Positions 1-10,136 of a stretch of DNA of 64,000 bases are shown here, in pieces. Origin of the DNA: Pectobacterium actinidiae (lineage in GTDB: Bacteria > Pseudomonadota > Gammaproteobacteria > Enterobacterales > Enterobacteriaceae); contig NZ_JRMH01000001.1 in the NCBI RefSeq assembly GCF_000803315.1, positions 868,001 to 932,000 of the forward strand, given 5' to 3'. The position numbers were made by a program, and so were the translations under genes. Each line of letters begins with the position of its first letter. The stretch's first letter is position 1. The notes beneath the pieces were generated by a model. That model made no database searches, had not been told where the DNA came from, and worked only from the letters and a program-made list of their open reading frames with translations.

Positions 1-1476
1 AAAGATTTCTTGCAACGCTACTGCGTGGGCTACGAGCAACTGAGCGACTACTTGCATGGTCGCGGCGACGGTGTCGTGAAAACGCCCGAATGGGCCAGCG
101 ACATCACGGGTATTCCTGCCGAGCGCATCCGACGTCTGGCGCAGCAGTTGATCGGTGTTCGCAGCTTTATTACCTGTTCTTACTCCGTACAGCGTGCACA
201 CCGCGGCGAACAGCCCTATTGGATGATGATTGCGCTGTCTTCAATGCTGGGGCAAGTGGGGCTACCGGGTGGGGGATTCTCCTTCGGCCACGGTTCGATG
301 AACAGCGTCGGCAACGAGCGTATTTCAACGCCTGCGCCCGCTTCTCCGTCAACCCCGAACGCGGGACAGGCGATCCCTGTGGCACGTATCGCCGATATGC
401 TACTGCATCCGGGAGCGCCTTATACCTTTCAGGGCGAAACCCATACTTATCCCGATATTCATCTGATTCACTGGGCGGGCGGTAATCCGTTCCATCATCA
501 CCAGCAGTTGAACCGTCTGGTGGACGGCTGGCGTAAGCCGGATACGGTGATTGTGCAGGATATCGTCTGGACGCCCGCAGCGCAGATGGCGGACATCGTT
601 CTGCCCGTCACCACCACGCTGGAGCGTAATGATATTGGCGGGTCGTCTCGCGATCGTTTTATCTTTGCTATGCATCAGGCGATTGCGCCGCAGCATCAGG
701 CGCGTAATGACGTGGATATCTTCATCGAGCTGGCGGAACGTCTGGGCTATGGTGACATATTCACGCAAAATCGCAGCGAGCAGCAATGGCTTGAACACCT
801 TTATGATGAGTGTCGTTCAAGGCAACGAGATGCCGCTGATAACTGGCCGTCATTTGAGGCGTTTTGGCAGCAGGGACATGTCGAAATCCCGATGGATGAA
901 AAACCGTTTGTGTTCTTTGAGGACTTCCGCCGCGACCCGCAGCAGCATGCGCTGAGTACGCCAAGCGGTAAAATTGAACTGTTTAGCTCTGCCATCGCTA
1001 GTTATGGCTATGCCGATTTTGCGCCGCATCCTGAATGGCAGCCTCCCGTTGAATGGTTGGGAGCCAAAAGCACGGAAGAATGGCCGCTGCACTTTATTTC
1101 CATTCAGCCGTCTGACCGTTTGCACAGCCAACTGGCCGCTACGCCGCAGGTTGCCGCGAATAAGACCGCAGGAAAAGAGACGCTGTACATGCACCCGCAG
1201 GATGCCGCTGCGCGGGATATTACCGATCGCTCTCAGGTGGAAGTCAGAAACGCGCGTGGCCGTATTCTGGCGGGCGTACAGATTACCGACGGCGTCACAC
1301 CGGGTGTGGTGATTATGTCTACCGGTGCCTGGTTTGAGCCCGGCTTCGGCCAGAAAACGTGGCATCCGGTTGAGCAATCAGGAAATGCGAATGTCCTGAC
1401 GCTGGATATCGGCACCTCACCGCTGACGCAAGGACCAAACGCTATGAGCTGTCTGGTAGATGTGGTGCGGGTTTAG
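1..1476 (+). CDS. Molybdopterin-dependent S/N-oxide reductase (BisC/TorA/DMSO reductase family), 5'-truncated by window edge
   Basis: The reading frame is open from base 1 (K-D-F-L-Q-R-Y...) to a TAG at 1476, so only about 490 C-terminal residues are present; family members are about 780-830 residues. The TTG at 10 is an ordinary leucine codon, not a start. Visible family features are WAGGNPFHHHQ, DIVLPVTTTLERNDIGG, the MGD-binding C-terminal domain with RLHSQL and RNARGRI, and a GNANVLTLDIGTS segment near the end. Enzymes of this family reduce biotin sulfoxide, methionine sulfoxide, TMAO or DMSO using a bis-MGD molybdenum cofactor. The substrate cannot be told from the C-terminal part, and localisation cannot be judged because the N-terminus, with any Tat signal, lies outside the window. 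Confidence 0.9.
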   Translation, partial: KDFLQRYCVGYEQLSDYLHGRGDGVVKTPEWASDITGIPAERIRRLAQQLIGVRSFITCSYSVQRAHRGEQPYWMMIALSSMLGQVGLPGGGFSFGHGSMNSVGNERISTPAPASPSTPNAGQAIPVARIADMLLHPGAPYTFQGETHTYPDIHLIHWAGGNPFHHHQQLNRLVDGWRKPDTVIVQDIVWTPAAQMADIVLPVTTTLERNDIGGSSRDRFIFAMHQAIAPQHQARNDVDIFIELAERLGYGDIFTQNRSEQQWLEHLYDECRSRQRDAADNWPSFEAFWQQGHVEIPMDEKPFVFFEDFRRDPQQHALSTPSGKIELFSSAIASYGYADFAPHPEWQPPVEWLGAKSTEEWPLHFISIQPSDRLHSQLAATPQVAANKTAGKETLYMHPQDAAARDITDRSQVEVRNARGRILAGVQITDGVTPGVVIMSTGAWFEPGFGQKTWHPVEQSGNANVLTLDIGTSPLTQGPNAMSCLVDVVRV

Positions 1477-1544
1477 CGCTATCCTGAGCCGATTTTTCTC
1501 GCTGTTTTATTTTCCTGTGATTTTGTTTTCGTAAGGTTGGTTGA

Positions 1545-2357
1545 ATGAGTACGCAATTATCCGAAGCCTATTTGCAACGCTTCGGCGGCACCGCGCGGTT
1601 ATATGGTCAACAGGCGCTGGCGCTGTTTTCTCAGGCTCACGTTTGCGTGATTGGCATTGGTGGCGTCGGCTCCTGGGCGGCGGAGGCGTTGGCACGTACC
1701 GGCATTGGCGCGATCACGTTGATCGATATGGATGATGTGTGTGTCAGTAACACCAACCGGCAGATCCACGCGCTGCGCCAGCACACTGGGCAGTCGAAGA
1801 CGGAAGTGATGGCTGAACGTATTCTGGCGATCAACCCGGAATGTAACGTCACCTGCGTAGATGATTTCATCAGCGCGGAAAACGTGGCCGAGCTGCTCGA
1901 CCAGAATTTCAGCTATGTGATTGACGCCATCGACAGCGTGCGTCCGAAGGCGGCTCTGCTCTCCTACTGTCGCCGCTATAAGATCCCGGTAGTAACCACG
2001 GGCGGTGCGGGGGGGCAGATTGATCCGACCCGAATCGAGGTGGCCGATCTGGCGAAAACCATTCAGGATCCGCTAGCCGCCAAGCTGCGTGAACGGCTAA
2101 AGCACGATTTTAACGTGGTGAAGAACAGTAAAGGAAAGCTGGGTATCGACTGCGTGTTTTCCAGCGAACCGCTGGTTTATCCGCAGCCTGACGGATCCGT
2201 TTGCGCGTCGCGCAGTACGGCGGATGGGGTGATGCGCATGGATTGTGCGTCAGGCTTTGGTGCTGCGACAATGGTAACCGCAACCTTTGGGTTTGTTGCG
2301 GTATCCCATGCGCTGAAGAAGATGATAGCGAAAAGGGGAAGATCGTCTACGACGTAA
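1545..2357 (+). CDS. tcdA: tRNA threonylcarbamoyladenosine dehydratase TcdA (CsdL/YgdL)
   Basis: This 270-residue E1/ThiF/MoeB-like enzyme is close to the E. coli length (268). The N-terminal Rossmann ATP-binding motif GIGGVGSW lies near residue 38, followed by the adenylation-domain residues SVCVSNTNRQ-type and DAIDSVRPKA. TcdA uses ATP to dehydrate t6A37 of ANN-decoding tRNAs to cyclic ct6A, with sulfur-relay help from CsdA-CsdE. Both of those genes lie directly downstream on the opposite strand, the usual enterobacterial linkage. The ATG at 1545 is preceded by an AAGG Shine-Dalgarno. TcdA carries a hydrophobic C-terminal stretch (TFGFVAVSHALKKM), as in the family. Confidence 0.95.
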   Translation: MSTQLSEAYLQRFGGTARLYGQQALALFSQAHVCVIGIGGVGSWAAEALARTGIGAITLIDMDDVCVSNTNRQIHALRQHTGQSKTEVMAERILAINPECNVTCVDDFISAENVAELLDQNFSYVIDAIDSVRPKAALLSYCRRYKIPVVTTGGAGGQIDPTRIEVADLAKTIQDPLAAKLRERLKHDFNVVKNSKGKLGIDCVFSSEPLVYPQPDGSVCASRSTADGVMRMDCASGFGAATMVTATFGFVAVSHALKKMIAKRGRSSTT

Positions 2358-2392
2358 CAAACAGTCTGCGGCATAGAAATAGCCGAGTGCCG

Positions 2393-2848
2393 CTATTTTT
2401 TCGCCGCCTCTTGTTCGGCAATCTCCTTGATTCTGGCGGCCAGCGCCGCCAGCCCGCTTGAACGTGAAGCGCTGAGCTGAGCGCGTAGCCCCAGCTTATC
2501 GAACAGTGCCAGCGGATCGTGCTGCAATAGCGCTGCTGGCGTTTTTCCCTCAACGGCGGTTAACAATACAGCCAGTAATCCCCGCACAATGCGTCCGTCG
2601 CTGTCGCCGTAAAAATGCAGCCTGCCGTCTTCCTGACGTTGATAACCCAACCAGACGCGATTTTCACAGCCGGATAATGAAACTTCCTCGGTTTTCAGCT
2701 CCTCGGGCAGCATGGGTAGCGCTTTTGCCAATAAAATGAGCTGCCGATAGCGATCTTCCCATGCGCGGCAGGCATCGAATCGTGCTAGCAGGTCGGCGAC
2801 GGTGGTGTAGTGGCCAAAAGGATGGGTGGTGTCAGTTGTCTGGGTCAT
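2393..2848 (-). CDS. csdE: Cysteine desulfuration protein CsdE (SufE family)
   Basis: This 151-residue SufE-fold sulfur acceptor takes persulfide sulfur from CsdA and passes it to TcdA or Fe-S assembly. The acceptor cysteine is visible in [12 protein letters not shown], the diagnostic SufE/CsdE motif, around residue 63. The gene lies 3 bp downstream of csdA on the same strand, so the two are co-transcribed. It converges with tcdA, whose stop is 35 bp away. Confidence 0.95.
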   Translation of the reverse strand: MTQTTDTTHPFGHYTTVADLLARFDACRAWEDRYRQLILLAKALPMLPEELKTEEVSLSGCENRVWLGYQRQEDGRLHFYGDSDGRIVRGLLAVLLTAVEGKTPAALLQHDPLALFDKLGLRAQLSASRSSGLAALAARIKEIAEQEAAKK

Positions 2849-2851
2849 GGT

Positions 2852-4057
2852 TTAGTCGATCAATAATTCAAGGGCGCTGCCCACTGCGGCGATCAGCGCA
2901 GCAACATCTTGTTGGTTGTTATAGGGGGCAAACGAGGCGCGTAGTGTGCCGCTGACGCCGAGCGCGTCCATTAATGGCTGTGCACAGTGATGCCCAGCAC
3001 GCAGTGCGATGCCGCTTTCAGCTAACAGCGTAACGAGATCGCTGTGGTGTACATCGGCAATATCAAAGGACAGCACGCTGGAATGCGGGCTACGGAAGCT
3101 GCGAAAGCCGGGGAACTGCGCCAGATGCGTTTCTGCAAGCTGCGCTAACCGCTGGCTATGCTGCTCTGCGGCATGCCAGTCCAGTGTGGTCAGCCAATCT
3201 AGTGCGGCAGACAGGCCAAGTACGCCAGCAATGTGGGGGGTTCCCGCTTCAAAACGCTGTGGAATTGCCTGCGGTTTGAAGCCGTCAAAGGAAACCTGTG
3301 TCATCATCTTCCCACCGCCTTGCCACGGCATCATACTTTCCAGCAAGTCGGTTTTGCCGTACAGCACGCCGATGCCGGTTGGGGCATAAAGCTTGTGCCC
3401 GGAAAACGCGTAGAAATCGATATCCAGCGCCTGTACATCGGGTGGGCAGTGAACAATGCCCTGTGCGCCGTCAACCATCACGACGGCACCATAGCGGTGA
3501 GCCAGCGCAATCGCCTGCGCCAGATCGGGCTGGCCGCCTGTCACGTTTGACATCTGTCCCAGCGCCAGCAGGCGAGTTTTTGGCGTGATCAGTGTAGCTA
3601 ACTGTTGGATATCCGGTAACAAATCTGCGCCTATCGGCAACTTCACGATATTCGCGCCAGTTTGCTGCGCCACCATCAGCCATGGAATCAGGTTAGCGTG
3701 ATGTTCCGCTTCACTAACGACGATCTCGTCACCTGGTTGAAGACGAGGACGGGCATAGCTTTGGGCGACCAGATTGATCGCTTCCGTCGTGCCTCTGGTC
3801 CAGACAATGGAACGCGGGTCGTCTGCGTGGAGTAACGTGGCGACTTGCTCACGAGCGCCTTCAAAACGCTGGGTTAGCGCCTGCGCGCCGCGATGCTGGC
3901 TACGGTGCACCGTGCCACTCTCGCTGCAATAGAACGCCTGCACCGCGTCAATGACAGGCTGGGGTTTCAGCGCGGTCGCGGCGCTATCAAGATACACCGT
4001 CGAATGCTGAAGGGCAGGGAACTGTTGGCGAAAGGTGGCGGGGTTAAACGGTGTCAT
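2852..4057 (-). CDS. csdA: Cysteine desulfurase CsdA
   Basis: This is a group II (SufS-like) PLP cysteine desulfurase. It converts cysteine to alanine and loads a persulfide for CsdE. The frame opens at 4063 (M-L-M-T), but the second ATG at 4057 has AGAGG six bases upstream and gives 401 residues, exactly the E. coli length, so I chose it. The PLP lysine lies in FSGHKLYAPTGIG, the PLP-contact histidine in EAEHHANL, and the catalytic cysteine in RAGHHCAQPL. It is the first gene of a csdA-csdE operon. Confidence 0.95.
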   Translation of the reverse strand: MTPFNPATFRQQFPALQHSTVYLDSAATALKPQPVIDAVQAFYCSESGTVHRSQHRGAQALTQRFEGAREQVATLLHADDPRSIVWTRGTTEAINLVAQSYARPRLQPGDEIVVSEAEHHANLIPWLMVAQQTGANIVKLPIGADLLPDIQQLATLITPKTRLLALGQMSNVTGGQPDLAQAIALAHRYGAVVMVDGAQGIVHCPPDVQALDIDFYAFSGHKLYAPTGIGVLYGKTDLLESMMPWQGGGKMMTQVSFDGFKPQAIPQRFEAGTPHIAGVLGLSAALDWLTTLDWHAAEQHSQRLAQLAETHLAQFPGFRSFRSPHSSVLSFDIADVHHSDLVTLLAESGIALRAGHHCAQPLMDALGVSGTLRASFAPYNNQQDVAALIAAVGSALELLID

Positions 4058-4240
4058 GAGCATCCTCTTTTGGAGGGGCGATCCTGTCCCATTTTGTCGA
4101 TAGAGACAAGTTTAGGACTATGCTTAATGCGATTTTATGGAAAAAATTACAACTGTTGCTACGCTTTAAAGTGTTACTTTTCAGGATTTCCTGATGAGAT
4201 AATTATCTTGGATGAAATTTAATTTTGATGAGGGCTAATT

Positions 4241-4462
4241 ATGAAGAATAAAATCTCTATTTTTGCCGCTGTTGTAATGGCATTTACTCTGGCAGCCTGT
4301 TCTAGTAACTATGTTTTACATACCAATGATGGGCGTACCATTATCTCTGAAGGCAAGCCAAAAGTTGATAACGATACGGGGATGATCAGCTACACCGATG
4401 CATATGGTCAGAACCAGCAGATTAGTCGTGATAATGTGCGTGAAATGGTTGAAGCGAAGTAA
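4241..4462 (+). CDS. ygdI: Small YgdI/YgdR-type lipoprotein
   Basis: This 73-residue protein has a classic lipoprotein signal peptide (M-K-N-K, hydrophobic core, LAAC lipobox with Cys20). The rest is a short SH3-like YgdI/YgdR domain (YVLHTNDGRTI...). It should be an outer- or inner-membrane-anchored periplasmic protein; the E. coli homologue has no settled function. Its place between csdA and gcvA matches E. coli ygdI. An intrinsic terminator follows 32 bp downstream. Confidence 0.88.
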   Translation: MKNKISIFAAVVMAFTLAACSSNYVLHTNDGRTIISEGKPKVDNDTGMISYTDAYGQNQQISRDNVREMVEAK

Positions 4463-4493
4463 TCGAATATTACTCGTGTTGCTGTGTCTACTC

Positions 4494-4523
4494 AAATGCC
4501 AGCGGTAAAACGCTGGCATTTTT
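4494..4523 (+). terminator. Intrinsic terminator after ygdI
   Basis: An 11-bp perfect stem (AAATGCCAGCG with CGCTGGCATTT) and a 6-nt loop is followed by T residues. It sits just beyond the YgdI-type gene and back-to-back with the GcvB terminator. Confidence 0.85.
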
Positions 4524-4538
4524 GTCTTCATTGAGGAC

Positions 4539-4737
4539 AAAAAAAAGCACCGCAATTTGCGGTGCTACACAAAAAATCACTTTGGACAGACAGGGTAAAT
4601 GTACAGGAAGTGAATAGGGTAGACTCGCTACCACATCTGCAAAAGGCAGACAAAAAAATAGCAAACACAACATCACAACCACAAGCCAAAAGCACCTCAG
4701 GTCACCCTTCCGCACTTTTCGTTCCGGCCCAGGAAGT
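4539..4737 (-). ncRNA. gcvB: GcvB small regulatory RNA
   Basis: The minus strand reads ACTTCCTGGGCCGGAACG at its 5' end, a G/U-rich R1 seed region (GGTTGTGATGTTGTG), the conserved R3 block (CTGTACATTTACCCTGTC) and a terminator stem of the GCACCGCAA type followed by eight T. These match the E. coli GcvB RNA in order. GcvB is an Hfq-bound sRNA that represses amino-acid and peptide transporter mRNAs when glycine is plentiful. It is divergent from gcvA, the gene of its activator, exactly as in E. coli. The R1 stretch looks shorter than in E. coli. The 5' end is placed by homology. Confidence 0.95.
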
Positions 4738-4986
4738 TGCGCTAATATAGGTATTTGCTGGTACATCCTCAACGGACAAATTATAATGTCTCGGATTACA
4801 AAAACTAATAGTTGTACCCATCATCTTTCGTTGTAGATAAGTTGGTCGTTGTCGATGGCTTTGAACGCGCAGACAGCGGATCGGCTGGGGCGATTTCCCA
4901 TTGTCGCTTTTCTGCACCTTAAGTGTTATTGGGTACGAATGTACCTGATAAATCGCTTATTTAGCGTAAACCAAAAGATTTCATTC
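4738..4986. promoter_or_regulatory. Divergent gcvB / gcvA promoter region
   Basis: This is the intergenic stretch between the GcvB 5' end and the gcvA start. On the minus strand a TATATT-like -10 lies about 7-12 bases upstream of the GcvB start (bases near 4744-4750). By analogy with E. coli, GcvA binds here to activate gcvB and repress itself. I cannot place the individual operators with certainty. Confidence 0.6.
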
Positions 4987-5910
4987 ATGTCAAAACGTCT
5001 TCCTCCGCTTAACGCATTGCGCGTTTTTGATGCGGCGGCTCGCCATTTAAGTTTTACCAAAGCAGCAGAAGAACTGTTTGTCACGCAGGCCGCCGTCAGC
5101 CACCAGATTAAGTCACTGGAAGATTTTCTGGGGCTTAAATTATTCCGCCGTCGTAATCGCTCCTTACTACTGACGGAAGAGGGGCAAAGTTACTATCTTG
5201 ATATCAAAGAGATCTTCTCCTCTTTGAATGATGCAACCCGTAAGTTGCAATCCCGCAGCGCCAAAGGCGCGTTAACGGTTAGCCTGCTGCCCAGTTTTGC
5301 TATTCATTGGCTGGTGCCGCGTCTCTCAAGTTTTAACTCTGACTATCCAGGGATTGATGTGCGTATTCAGGCAGTGGATCGCGATGAAGATCGTCTGGCG
5401 GATGATGTGGATGTCGCGATTTTCTACGGTCGGGGTAACTGGCCGGGGTTGCGGGTAGAAAAGCTGTACGCCGAGTATCTTTTGCCCGTTTGTTCACCGG
5501 TATTGCTGACGGGGAATCATCCGTTAAAAACGCCGGATGATTTGGTGGCGCATACGCTGCTGCACGATGCGTCGCGTCGTGACTGGCTGTCCTATACGCG
5601 CCAGCTTGGCGTGCAGATTAACGTGCAGCAAGGGCCGATTTTCAGCCACAGTGCGATGGTGTTGCAGGCGGCGATCCACGGGCAGGGCGTCGCGCTGGCG
5701 AATAACGTAATGGCACAAACGGAAATCGAGGCTGGACGACTGGTGTGTCCGTTTAACGATGTGCTGGTCAGCCGGAATGCTTTTTATCTGGTATGTCATG
5801 ACAGTCAGGCAGAACTGGGTAAAATAGCCGCCTTTCGCCATTGGATTCTGGCGCGGGCAGCCAGCGAACAGGAAAAGTTTCGCTTCCGCTATGACAACGG
5901 CACGCGCTGA
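4987..5910 (+). CDS. gcvA: Glycine cleavage system transcriptional regulator GcvA (LysR family)
   Basis: This LysR-type regulator has 307 residues from the ATG at 4987 (MSKRLPPLNALRVF...), matching the 305-residue E. coli protein. The frame extends upstream to 4849, but that part has no similarity and would run into the promoter. The N-terminal winged HTH (LSFTKAAEELFVTQAAVSHQI, split by helix boundaries) is followed by a periplasmic-binding-protein-like effector domain. GcvA activates gcvTHP and gcvB with glycine and represses gcvTHP with purines together with GcvR. Confidence 0.95.
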   Translation: MSKRLPPLNALRVFDAAARHLSFTKAAEELFVTQAAVSHQIKSLEDFLGLKLFRRRNRSLLLTEEGQSYYLDIKEIFSSLNDATRKLQSRSAKGALTVSLLPSFAIHWLVPRLSSFNSDYPGIDVRIQAVDRDEDRLADDVDVAIFYGRGNWPGLRVEKLYAEYLLPVCSPVLLTGNHPLKTPDDLVAHTLLHDASRRDWLSYTRQLGVQINVQQGPIFSHSAMVLQAAIHGQGVALANNVMAQTEIEAGRLVCPFNDVLVSRNAFYLVCHDSQAELGKIAAFRHWILARAASEQEKFRFRYDNGTR

Positions 5911-6056
5911 AGCCGTGTCGCTGTCGAAGGTTGAGTGACCGAATAACTCACGTAGAGCACTACGTTTCAGACTGAGACAGACCTATTTGCCGAACGAAAA
6001 CGGCGGTCTTTGTCAGCAACCTCGTTTATAGGTAACAACGATTATGGGTAACTACG

Positions 6057-6440
6057 ATGAATAGTCGTTTTATGCTGGTGTTTGCTGCTATCAGCGGCTT
6101 TACTTTTGTCGCGCTAGGCGCGTTTGGCTCTCATGTTCTCAGCAAAACGCTGGGCGCAACGGAACTGGGCTGGTTACATACTGGCCTTGAATATCAGGCA
6201 TTTCACACGCTGGCGATTTTGGCGCTATCGGTTGCGATGCAACAGCGAACCAATCTGTGGTTTTACTGGAGCAGCGTTTTTCTGGCGTTGGGAACGGTAC
6301 TCTTCAGCGGAAGTTTGTACTGTCTCGCGCTTTCTCACCTGAAACTTTGGGTTTATGTGACGCCAATTGGCGGAGCCTGTTTTCTGGTGGGGTGGATATT
6401 AATATTGATTGGCGCACTGCGTCTGAAGAGAAAGGCTTAA
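6057..6440 (+). CDS. ygdD: DUF423 inner-membrane protein YgdD
   Basis: This 127-residue protein is predicted to have four transmembrane segments and belongs to the DUF423 family (GAFGSHVL near residue 22, then a conserved HTLA in the second helix). Function is unknown. It lies immediately upstream of rlmM (4 bp gap), an association conserved in enterobacteria and suggesting one transcript. Confidence 0.9.
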   Translation: MNSRFMLVFAAISGFTFVALGAFGSHVLSKTLGATELGWLHTGLEYQAFHTLAILALSVAMQQRTNLWFYWSSVFLALGTVLFSGSLYCLALSHLKLWVYVTPIGGACFLVGWILILIGALRLKRKA

Positions 6441-6444
6441 CGCC

Positions 6445-7545
6445 ATGAATAAAGTCATTTTGTATTGCCGCCCTGGGTTTGAGAAAGAATGTGCGGCGGA
6501 AATAACGGAAAAAGCTACGCAGCATAATGCCTTTGGCTTCGCGCGCGTAAAAGAGAACAGTGGCTACGTCGTGTTTGAATGCTATCAGCACGAAGATGCC
6601 GATCGTTTGGTAAAAACGCTGCCGCTGCATGAGCTGATTTTTGCCCGTCAGATGTTCGTGAGCGGTGAACTGCTGCGCGACCTGCCACCAGAAGACCGCA
6701 TCACGCCCATCGTGGGGATGTTGACGGGAGCCATTGAGCGCGCGGGGGAGCTGCGTGTCGAAGTTCCTGACACCAATGAAAGCAAAGAGCTGATGAAGTT
6801 CTGCCGCAAATTCACCGTGCCGCTGCGTGCGGCGCTGCGCGAACACAAAATTCTGCTGGGTTATGAGAAAGCGGATCGTCCGGTTCTGCATGTGCTGTTT
6901 ATTGCGCCCGGCTGCTGCTATGCCGGTTACTCTTATAGCAATAACAACTCACCGTTTTACATGGGTATCCCACGTCTCAAGTTCCCTTCTGATGCGCCAA
7001 GCCGTTCGACGCTGAAACTTGAAGAAGCCTTCCACGTTTTCGTTCCAGCGGATGAGTGGGATGAGCGCCTGAGCAGCGGGATGTATGCGGTAGACCTGGG
7101 CGCTTGCCCCGGCGGTTGGACTTATCAACTGGTTAAACGCAGCATGATGGTTTATGCGGTAGACAATGGGCCAATGGCGCCGAGTCTGATGGACACCGGG
7201 CAGGTGATGCACCATCAGGCAGATGGCTTCCGCTTCGAGCCACCGAGTAATAACGTGTATTGGCTGGTATGCGACATGGTAGAAAAACCGGCGAAAGTGG
7301 CGAGCCTAATGAGCGACTGGCTGGTGAAAGGCTGGTGCCGTGAAGCCATTTTCAATCTGAAGTTACCGATGAAGAAGCGCTACGAAGAAGTGTCACAGAA
7401 TCTGGCGCTGCTGCGTGAACGTCTGAGCGAAAATGGTATTCATGCCGAAGTCCATGCCAAGCATTTGTATCACGATCGTGAAGAAATCACCGTGCATGTG
7501 CGTCGTTTCTGGGGCGCAGTGCCTGGCCGACGCGACGAACGATAG
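6445..7545 (+). CDS. rlmM: 23S rRNA 2'-O-ribose C2498 methyltransferase RlmM
   Basis: The 366 residues match the family length. An N-terminal THUMP-like domain is followed by a Rossmann SAM-dependent methyltransferase domain with motif [16 protein letters not shown] at about residues 214-228. Downstream lie CDMVEKP and a catalytic-lysine motif ([11 protein letters not shown]). The enzyme methylates the 2'-OH of C2498 in 23S rRNA before 50S assembly. Confidence 0.96.
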   Translation: MNKVILYCRPGFEKECAAEITEKATQHNAFGFARVKENSGYVVFECYQHEDADRLVKTLPLHELIFARQMFVSGELLRDLPPEDRITPIVGMLTGAIERAGELRVEVPDTNESKELMKFCRKFTVPLRAALREHKILLGYEKADRPVLHVLFIAPGCCYAGYSYSNNNSPFYMGIPRLKFPSDAPSRSTLKLEEAFHVFVPADEWDERLSSGMYAVDLGACPGGWTYQLVKRSMMVYAVDNGPMAPSLMDTGQVMHHQADGFRFEPPSNNVYWLVCDMVEKPAKVASLMSDWLVKGWCREAIFNLKLPMKKRYEEVSQNLALLRERLSENGIHAEVHAKHLYHDREEITVHVRRFWGAVPGRRDER

Positions 7546-7554
7546 TATCGTGCT

Positions 7555-7586
7555 GATGCGTATCTGGGGGCACTCAGGTACGCATC
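7555..7586. terminator. Inverted repeat between convergent rlmM and xni, possible bidirectional terminator
   Basis: A perfect 8-bp inverted repeat (GATGCGTA ... TACGCATC) with a 16-nt loop sits between the two convergent stops. No T-run follows on either strand, so termination is only suggested by position. Confidence 0.4.
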
Positions 7587-7598
7587 CGTATTTATCCG

Positions 7599-8381
7599 CT
7601 AGTGAGAATACGGCGGTGCGCTATTTTGCACCGGCAGCCTCAACTGCTGTAGATTGCCATTAAGCGTTAAATCGGTACGCAGCGTCGCAACCTGACGACT
7701 GATCAGCGCCATTTCCTTATGCTGTTCCAGCTTCTTACGCCACTTTTCCGGTACGGCATCCAACTGTTGATACAGCGTTTCCAGATTCCCTGCCTGTTGT
7801 AAAAGCTGTGCGGCACTTTTAGGGCCGATGCCTGCGACGCCCGGAATCTTGCTGCTGCTAATACCTGCCAGCCCCCAGTAGTCCGTAAGCTGTTGCGGTG
7901 ACACACCAAATTCCTGTTCGATAAAGGGAAGATCCAGCCAGCGTTTCTGAAAGTAATCCCTGATCTGAATATGCGGTGCCAATAATTGGCAGTACCCTTT
8001 GTCGGTTGATACGATCGTTGCCTGATGGCCCGCTGATGACAGCTTGACGGCCAGCGTAGCCGCCAAATCGTCGGCTTCATTGCCGAGGCTATGCCAGCTT
8101 GCTACGCCAACGGCGGCAAACGCCGCTTTAATCTGCGGGAGTTCCTGCTTCAAATTATCCGGCATTGGCGTGCGTCCTGCCTTGTAGTCCGGCAAGAGTT
8201 GGTGACGCCAACTGGCATCGCGATCTTCATCATCAAAGACGGCGACCGCGTGCGTAGGCTGGCTGTTTTGTATGAGCTGATGCAGCGCATGTTGGCATGC
8301 CGTGATACAGGGCGAACCTTGTACCGCATGAATGCGACGTATCAGATTGAGCGCGTCGACAATCAGCAAATGGACGGGCAT
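7599..8381 (-). CDS. xni: Flap endonuclease Xni (ExoIX/YgdG)
   Basis: This 260-residue protein is like a stand-alone Pol I 5'-nuclease domain. Visible features are [15 protein letters not shown] at the N-terminus, [46 protein letters not shown], and the helix-hairpin-helix [18 protein letters not shown]. Xni lacks one of the three-Asp metal clusters of Pol I but cleaves 5' flaps in a divalent metal- and K+-dependent way. Length is close to E. coli (251). Confidence 0.93.
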   Translation of the reverse strand: MPVHLLIVDALNLIRRIHAVQGSPCITACQHALHQLIQNSQPTHAVAVFDDEDRDASWRHQLLPDYKAGRTPMPDNLKQELPQIKAAFAAVGVASWHSLGNEADDLAATLAVKLSSAGHQATIVSTDKGYCQLLAPHIQIRDYFQKRWLDLPFIEQEFGVSPQQLTDYWGLAGISSSKIPGVAGIGPKSAAQLLQQAGNLETLYQQLDAVPEKWRKKLEQHKEMALISRQVATLRTDLTLNGNLQQLRLPVQNSAPPYSH

Positions 8382-8453
8382 CGCGTGATTCCTGATGTGA
8401 TAAGAGGGGGAAAGCCGTGCTTTCCCACATAGGTATGACCGATCGGTGAACCG

Positions 8454-9818
8454 TTAGGCGCAGATTTCGTAGCAGGGAATATAGGCGCTACCAGGCAGCT
8501 TCATGCGCTGCTGTGCGACAAAGCCTTGTAGCAGCGTATCCATGCTCTTCATCATCTGCGGGTCGCCGTGAATTTTGTACGGCCCACGCTGCTCAATGGC
8601 CTGAATGCCGACTTCCTTCACATTACCGGCCACAATGCCGGAGAACGCCCGGCGCAACGCGGCAGCCAGTTCTTCAGCTGGCTGATTCGGATGCAGGTTG
8701 AGGTTAGCCATATTTTCATGTGTCGGCTCAAAGGGCAGTTGCAGGTCGGGTGCGATGCGCAGTGACCAGTTAAAGCTGTAAGCATCGCCCGTGTGGCGGC
8801 GGCTTTCTTTCACCTGTGGCATCGCTTTCTTCATCTGACGGGCGACTTCTGCTGCGTCATTAATGATGATCGAGTAGTAGCGGCGCGCCTGACGGCCCAG
8901 CGTGCTAACAATGAATTCATCCAGCACGCGGAAATAGTCTGCGCTTTCTTCCGGCCCGGTCAGGATAATCGGCAGCACCTGCTCGCTGTTCTCCGGGTTC
9001 ATCATAATGCCCAGCAGGTAGAGGAATTCTTCCGCCGTTCCAACTCCGCCAGGGAAAATAATGATGCCGTGTCCGATACGGACAAAGGCTTCCAGACGCT
9101 TTTCGATATCCGGCATGATAATCAGTTCATTGACCAGCGGATTTGGCGGTTCGGCGGCAATGATGGACGGCTCGGTCATACCGATGAAGCGTCCTTCTTT
9201 ATAGCGCTGCTGCGCGTGACCGACGGCGGCACCCTTCATAGGGGCTTCCATCGCACCCGGACCGCAGCCCGTGCAGATATTCAGTTCACGCAGGCCAAGC
9301 TGGCTGCCTACCTTGCGAGCGTACTGGTATTCAATTTCATTAATCGAGTGACCGCCCCAGCATACCACCATATTCGGTTCTTCCCCGACGTGGAGCGCCC
9401 TGGCGTTACGCAGGATAGAGAACACCAGATTGGTGATATGGGCGGAATTTTCCAGATTCAGGTTCTGATAGCGACCTGCGCTGGCGATTTGGCCGTTGAC
9501 GAAAAGAATGTCGCGCAATACGGCGAACAGATTAGCCTGCAAGGCTCGAATGATGTTGCCGTCAACGAAAGCGTCTTCCGGCGGGTTCACCAATTCCAGT
9601 TTGACACCACGCTCGCGGCGCAGCACGTTGATATCAAAATCTTCATAACGAGACAGCAGCTCTTTGCTGTTATCTGTCTGGCTACCGGAATTCAGTACGG
9701 CGAGGGAACAGTTGCGAAACAAACGGTAGAGATCGCTGCTGGCTGTGCTTTTCAGCATGTCCACTTCCAACTGCGATAACAAATCCATCGATCCCAATGG
9801 GCTGATATGTGTAATCAA
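8454..9818 (-). CDS. ppnN: Nucleotide 5'-monophosphate nucleosidase PpnN (YgdH)
   Basis: The 454 residues equal the E. coli length, with near-identity recognisable throughout. A central LOG/Rossmann domain carries the nucleosidase motif [12 protein letters not shown] preceded by [14 protein letters not shown]. PpnN hydrolyses the N-glycosidic bond of purine (mainly guanosine) monophosphates and is activated by (p)ppGpp. The start [10 protein letters not shown] matches E. coli, and a TTGCTCC-complement Shine-Dalgarno (GGAGCAA) lies upstream. Confidence 0.95.
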   Translation of the reverse strand: MITHISPLGSMDLLSQLEVDMLKSTASSDLYRLFRNCSLAVLNSGSQTDNSKELLSRYEDFDINVLRRERGVKLELVNPPEDAFVDGNIIRALQANLFAVLRDILFVNGQIASAGRYQNLNLENSAHITNLVFSILRNARALHVGEEPNMVVCWGGHSINEIEYQYARKVGSQLGLRELNICTGCGPGAMEAPMKGAAVGHAQQRYKEGRFIGMTEPSIIAAEPPNPLVNELIIMPDIEKRLEAFVRIGHGIIIFPGGVGTAEEFLYLLGIMMNPENSEQVLPIILTGPEESADYFRVLDEFIVSTLGRQARRYYSIIINDAAEVARQMKKAMPQVKESRRHTGDAYSFNWSLRIAPDLQLPFEPTHENMANLNLHPNQPAEELAAALRRAFSGIVAGNVKEVGIQAIEQRGPYKIHGDPQMMKSMDTLLQGFVAQQRMKLPGSAYIPCYEICA

Positions 9819-10136
9819 TTTTGCTCCTTGAAACGCAATATAATTCGCGATGCCATGCTGGCTGACGAGAGCACGTTCTGTTGTTACACGCTCGACGTTT
9901 CAGCAGCACGGCACGAATGTCATTCATTTAAGACACGACGCGAAACGCGCATGCGTTAAATACCGCGAGCTTAAATGAAACCTACTTGAGCACCGTTCAG
10001 ACGTTATGGATCTTTTATTGTCTGGCACACCACCTTAACGTGCCGCCATCATTTTTTCCAATGTTGGCGGCAGTCTGTCGCCTTACTTGCGCGATGCCAC
10101 GCAATTTACTCTGCAAGCCTGCGGCTTATCGACTGG
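9819..10136. other. Intergenic region between ppnN and queF
   Basis: These 318 bp between two minus-strand genes contain the ppnN promoter on the minus strand. I see no convincing ORF, RNA or terminator with a T-run; short hairpin-capable pieces occur but none is diagnostic. Confidence 0.5.

Noticed and set aside
4849..4986. Extended N-terminus of GcvA
   Set aside because: The family starts at MSKRLPPLNALR (4987), and the upstream part is the gcvB/gcvA control region.
8793..9779. 328-codon plus-strand frame
   Set aside because: It lies fully antisense to ppnN and has low-complexity, non-family sequence; ppnN is certain.
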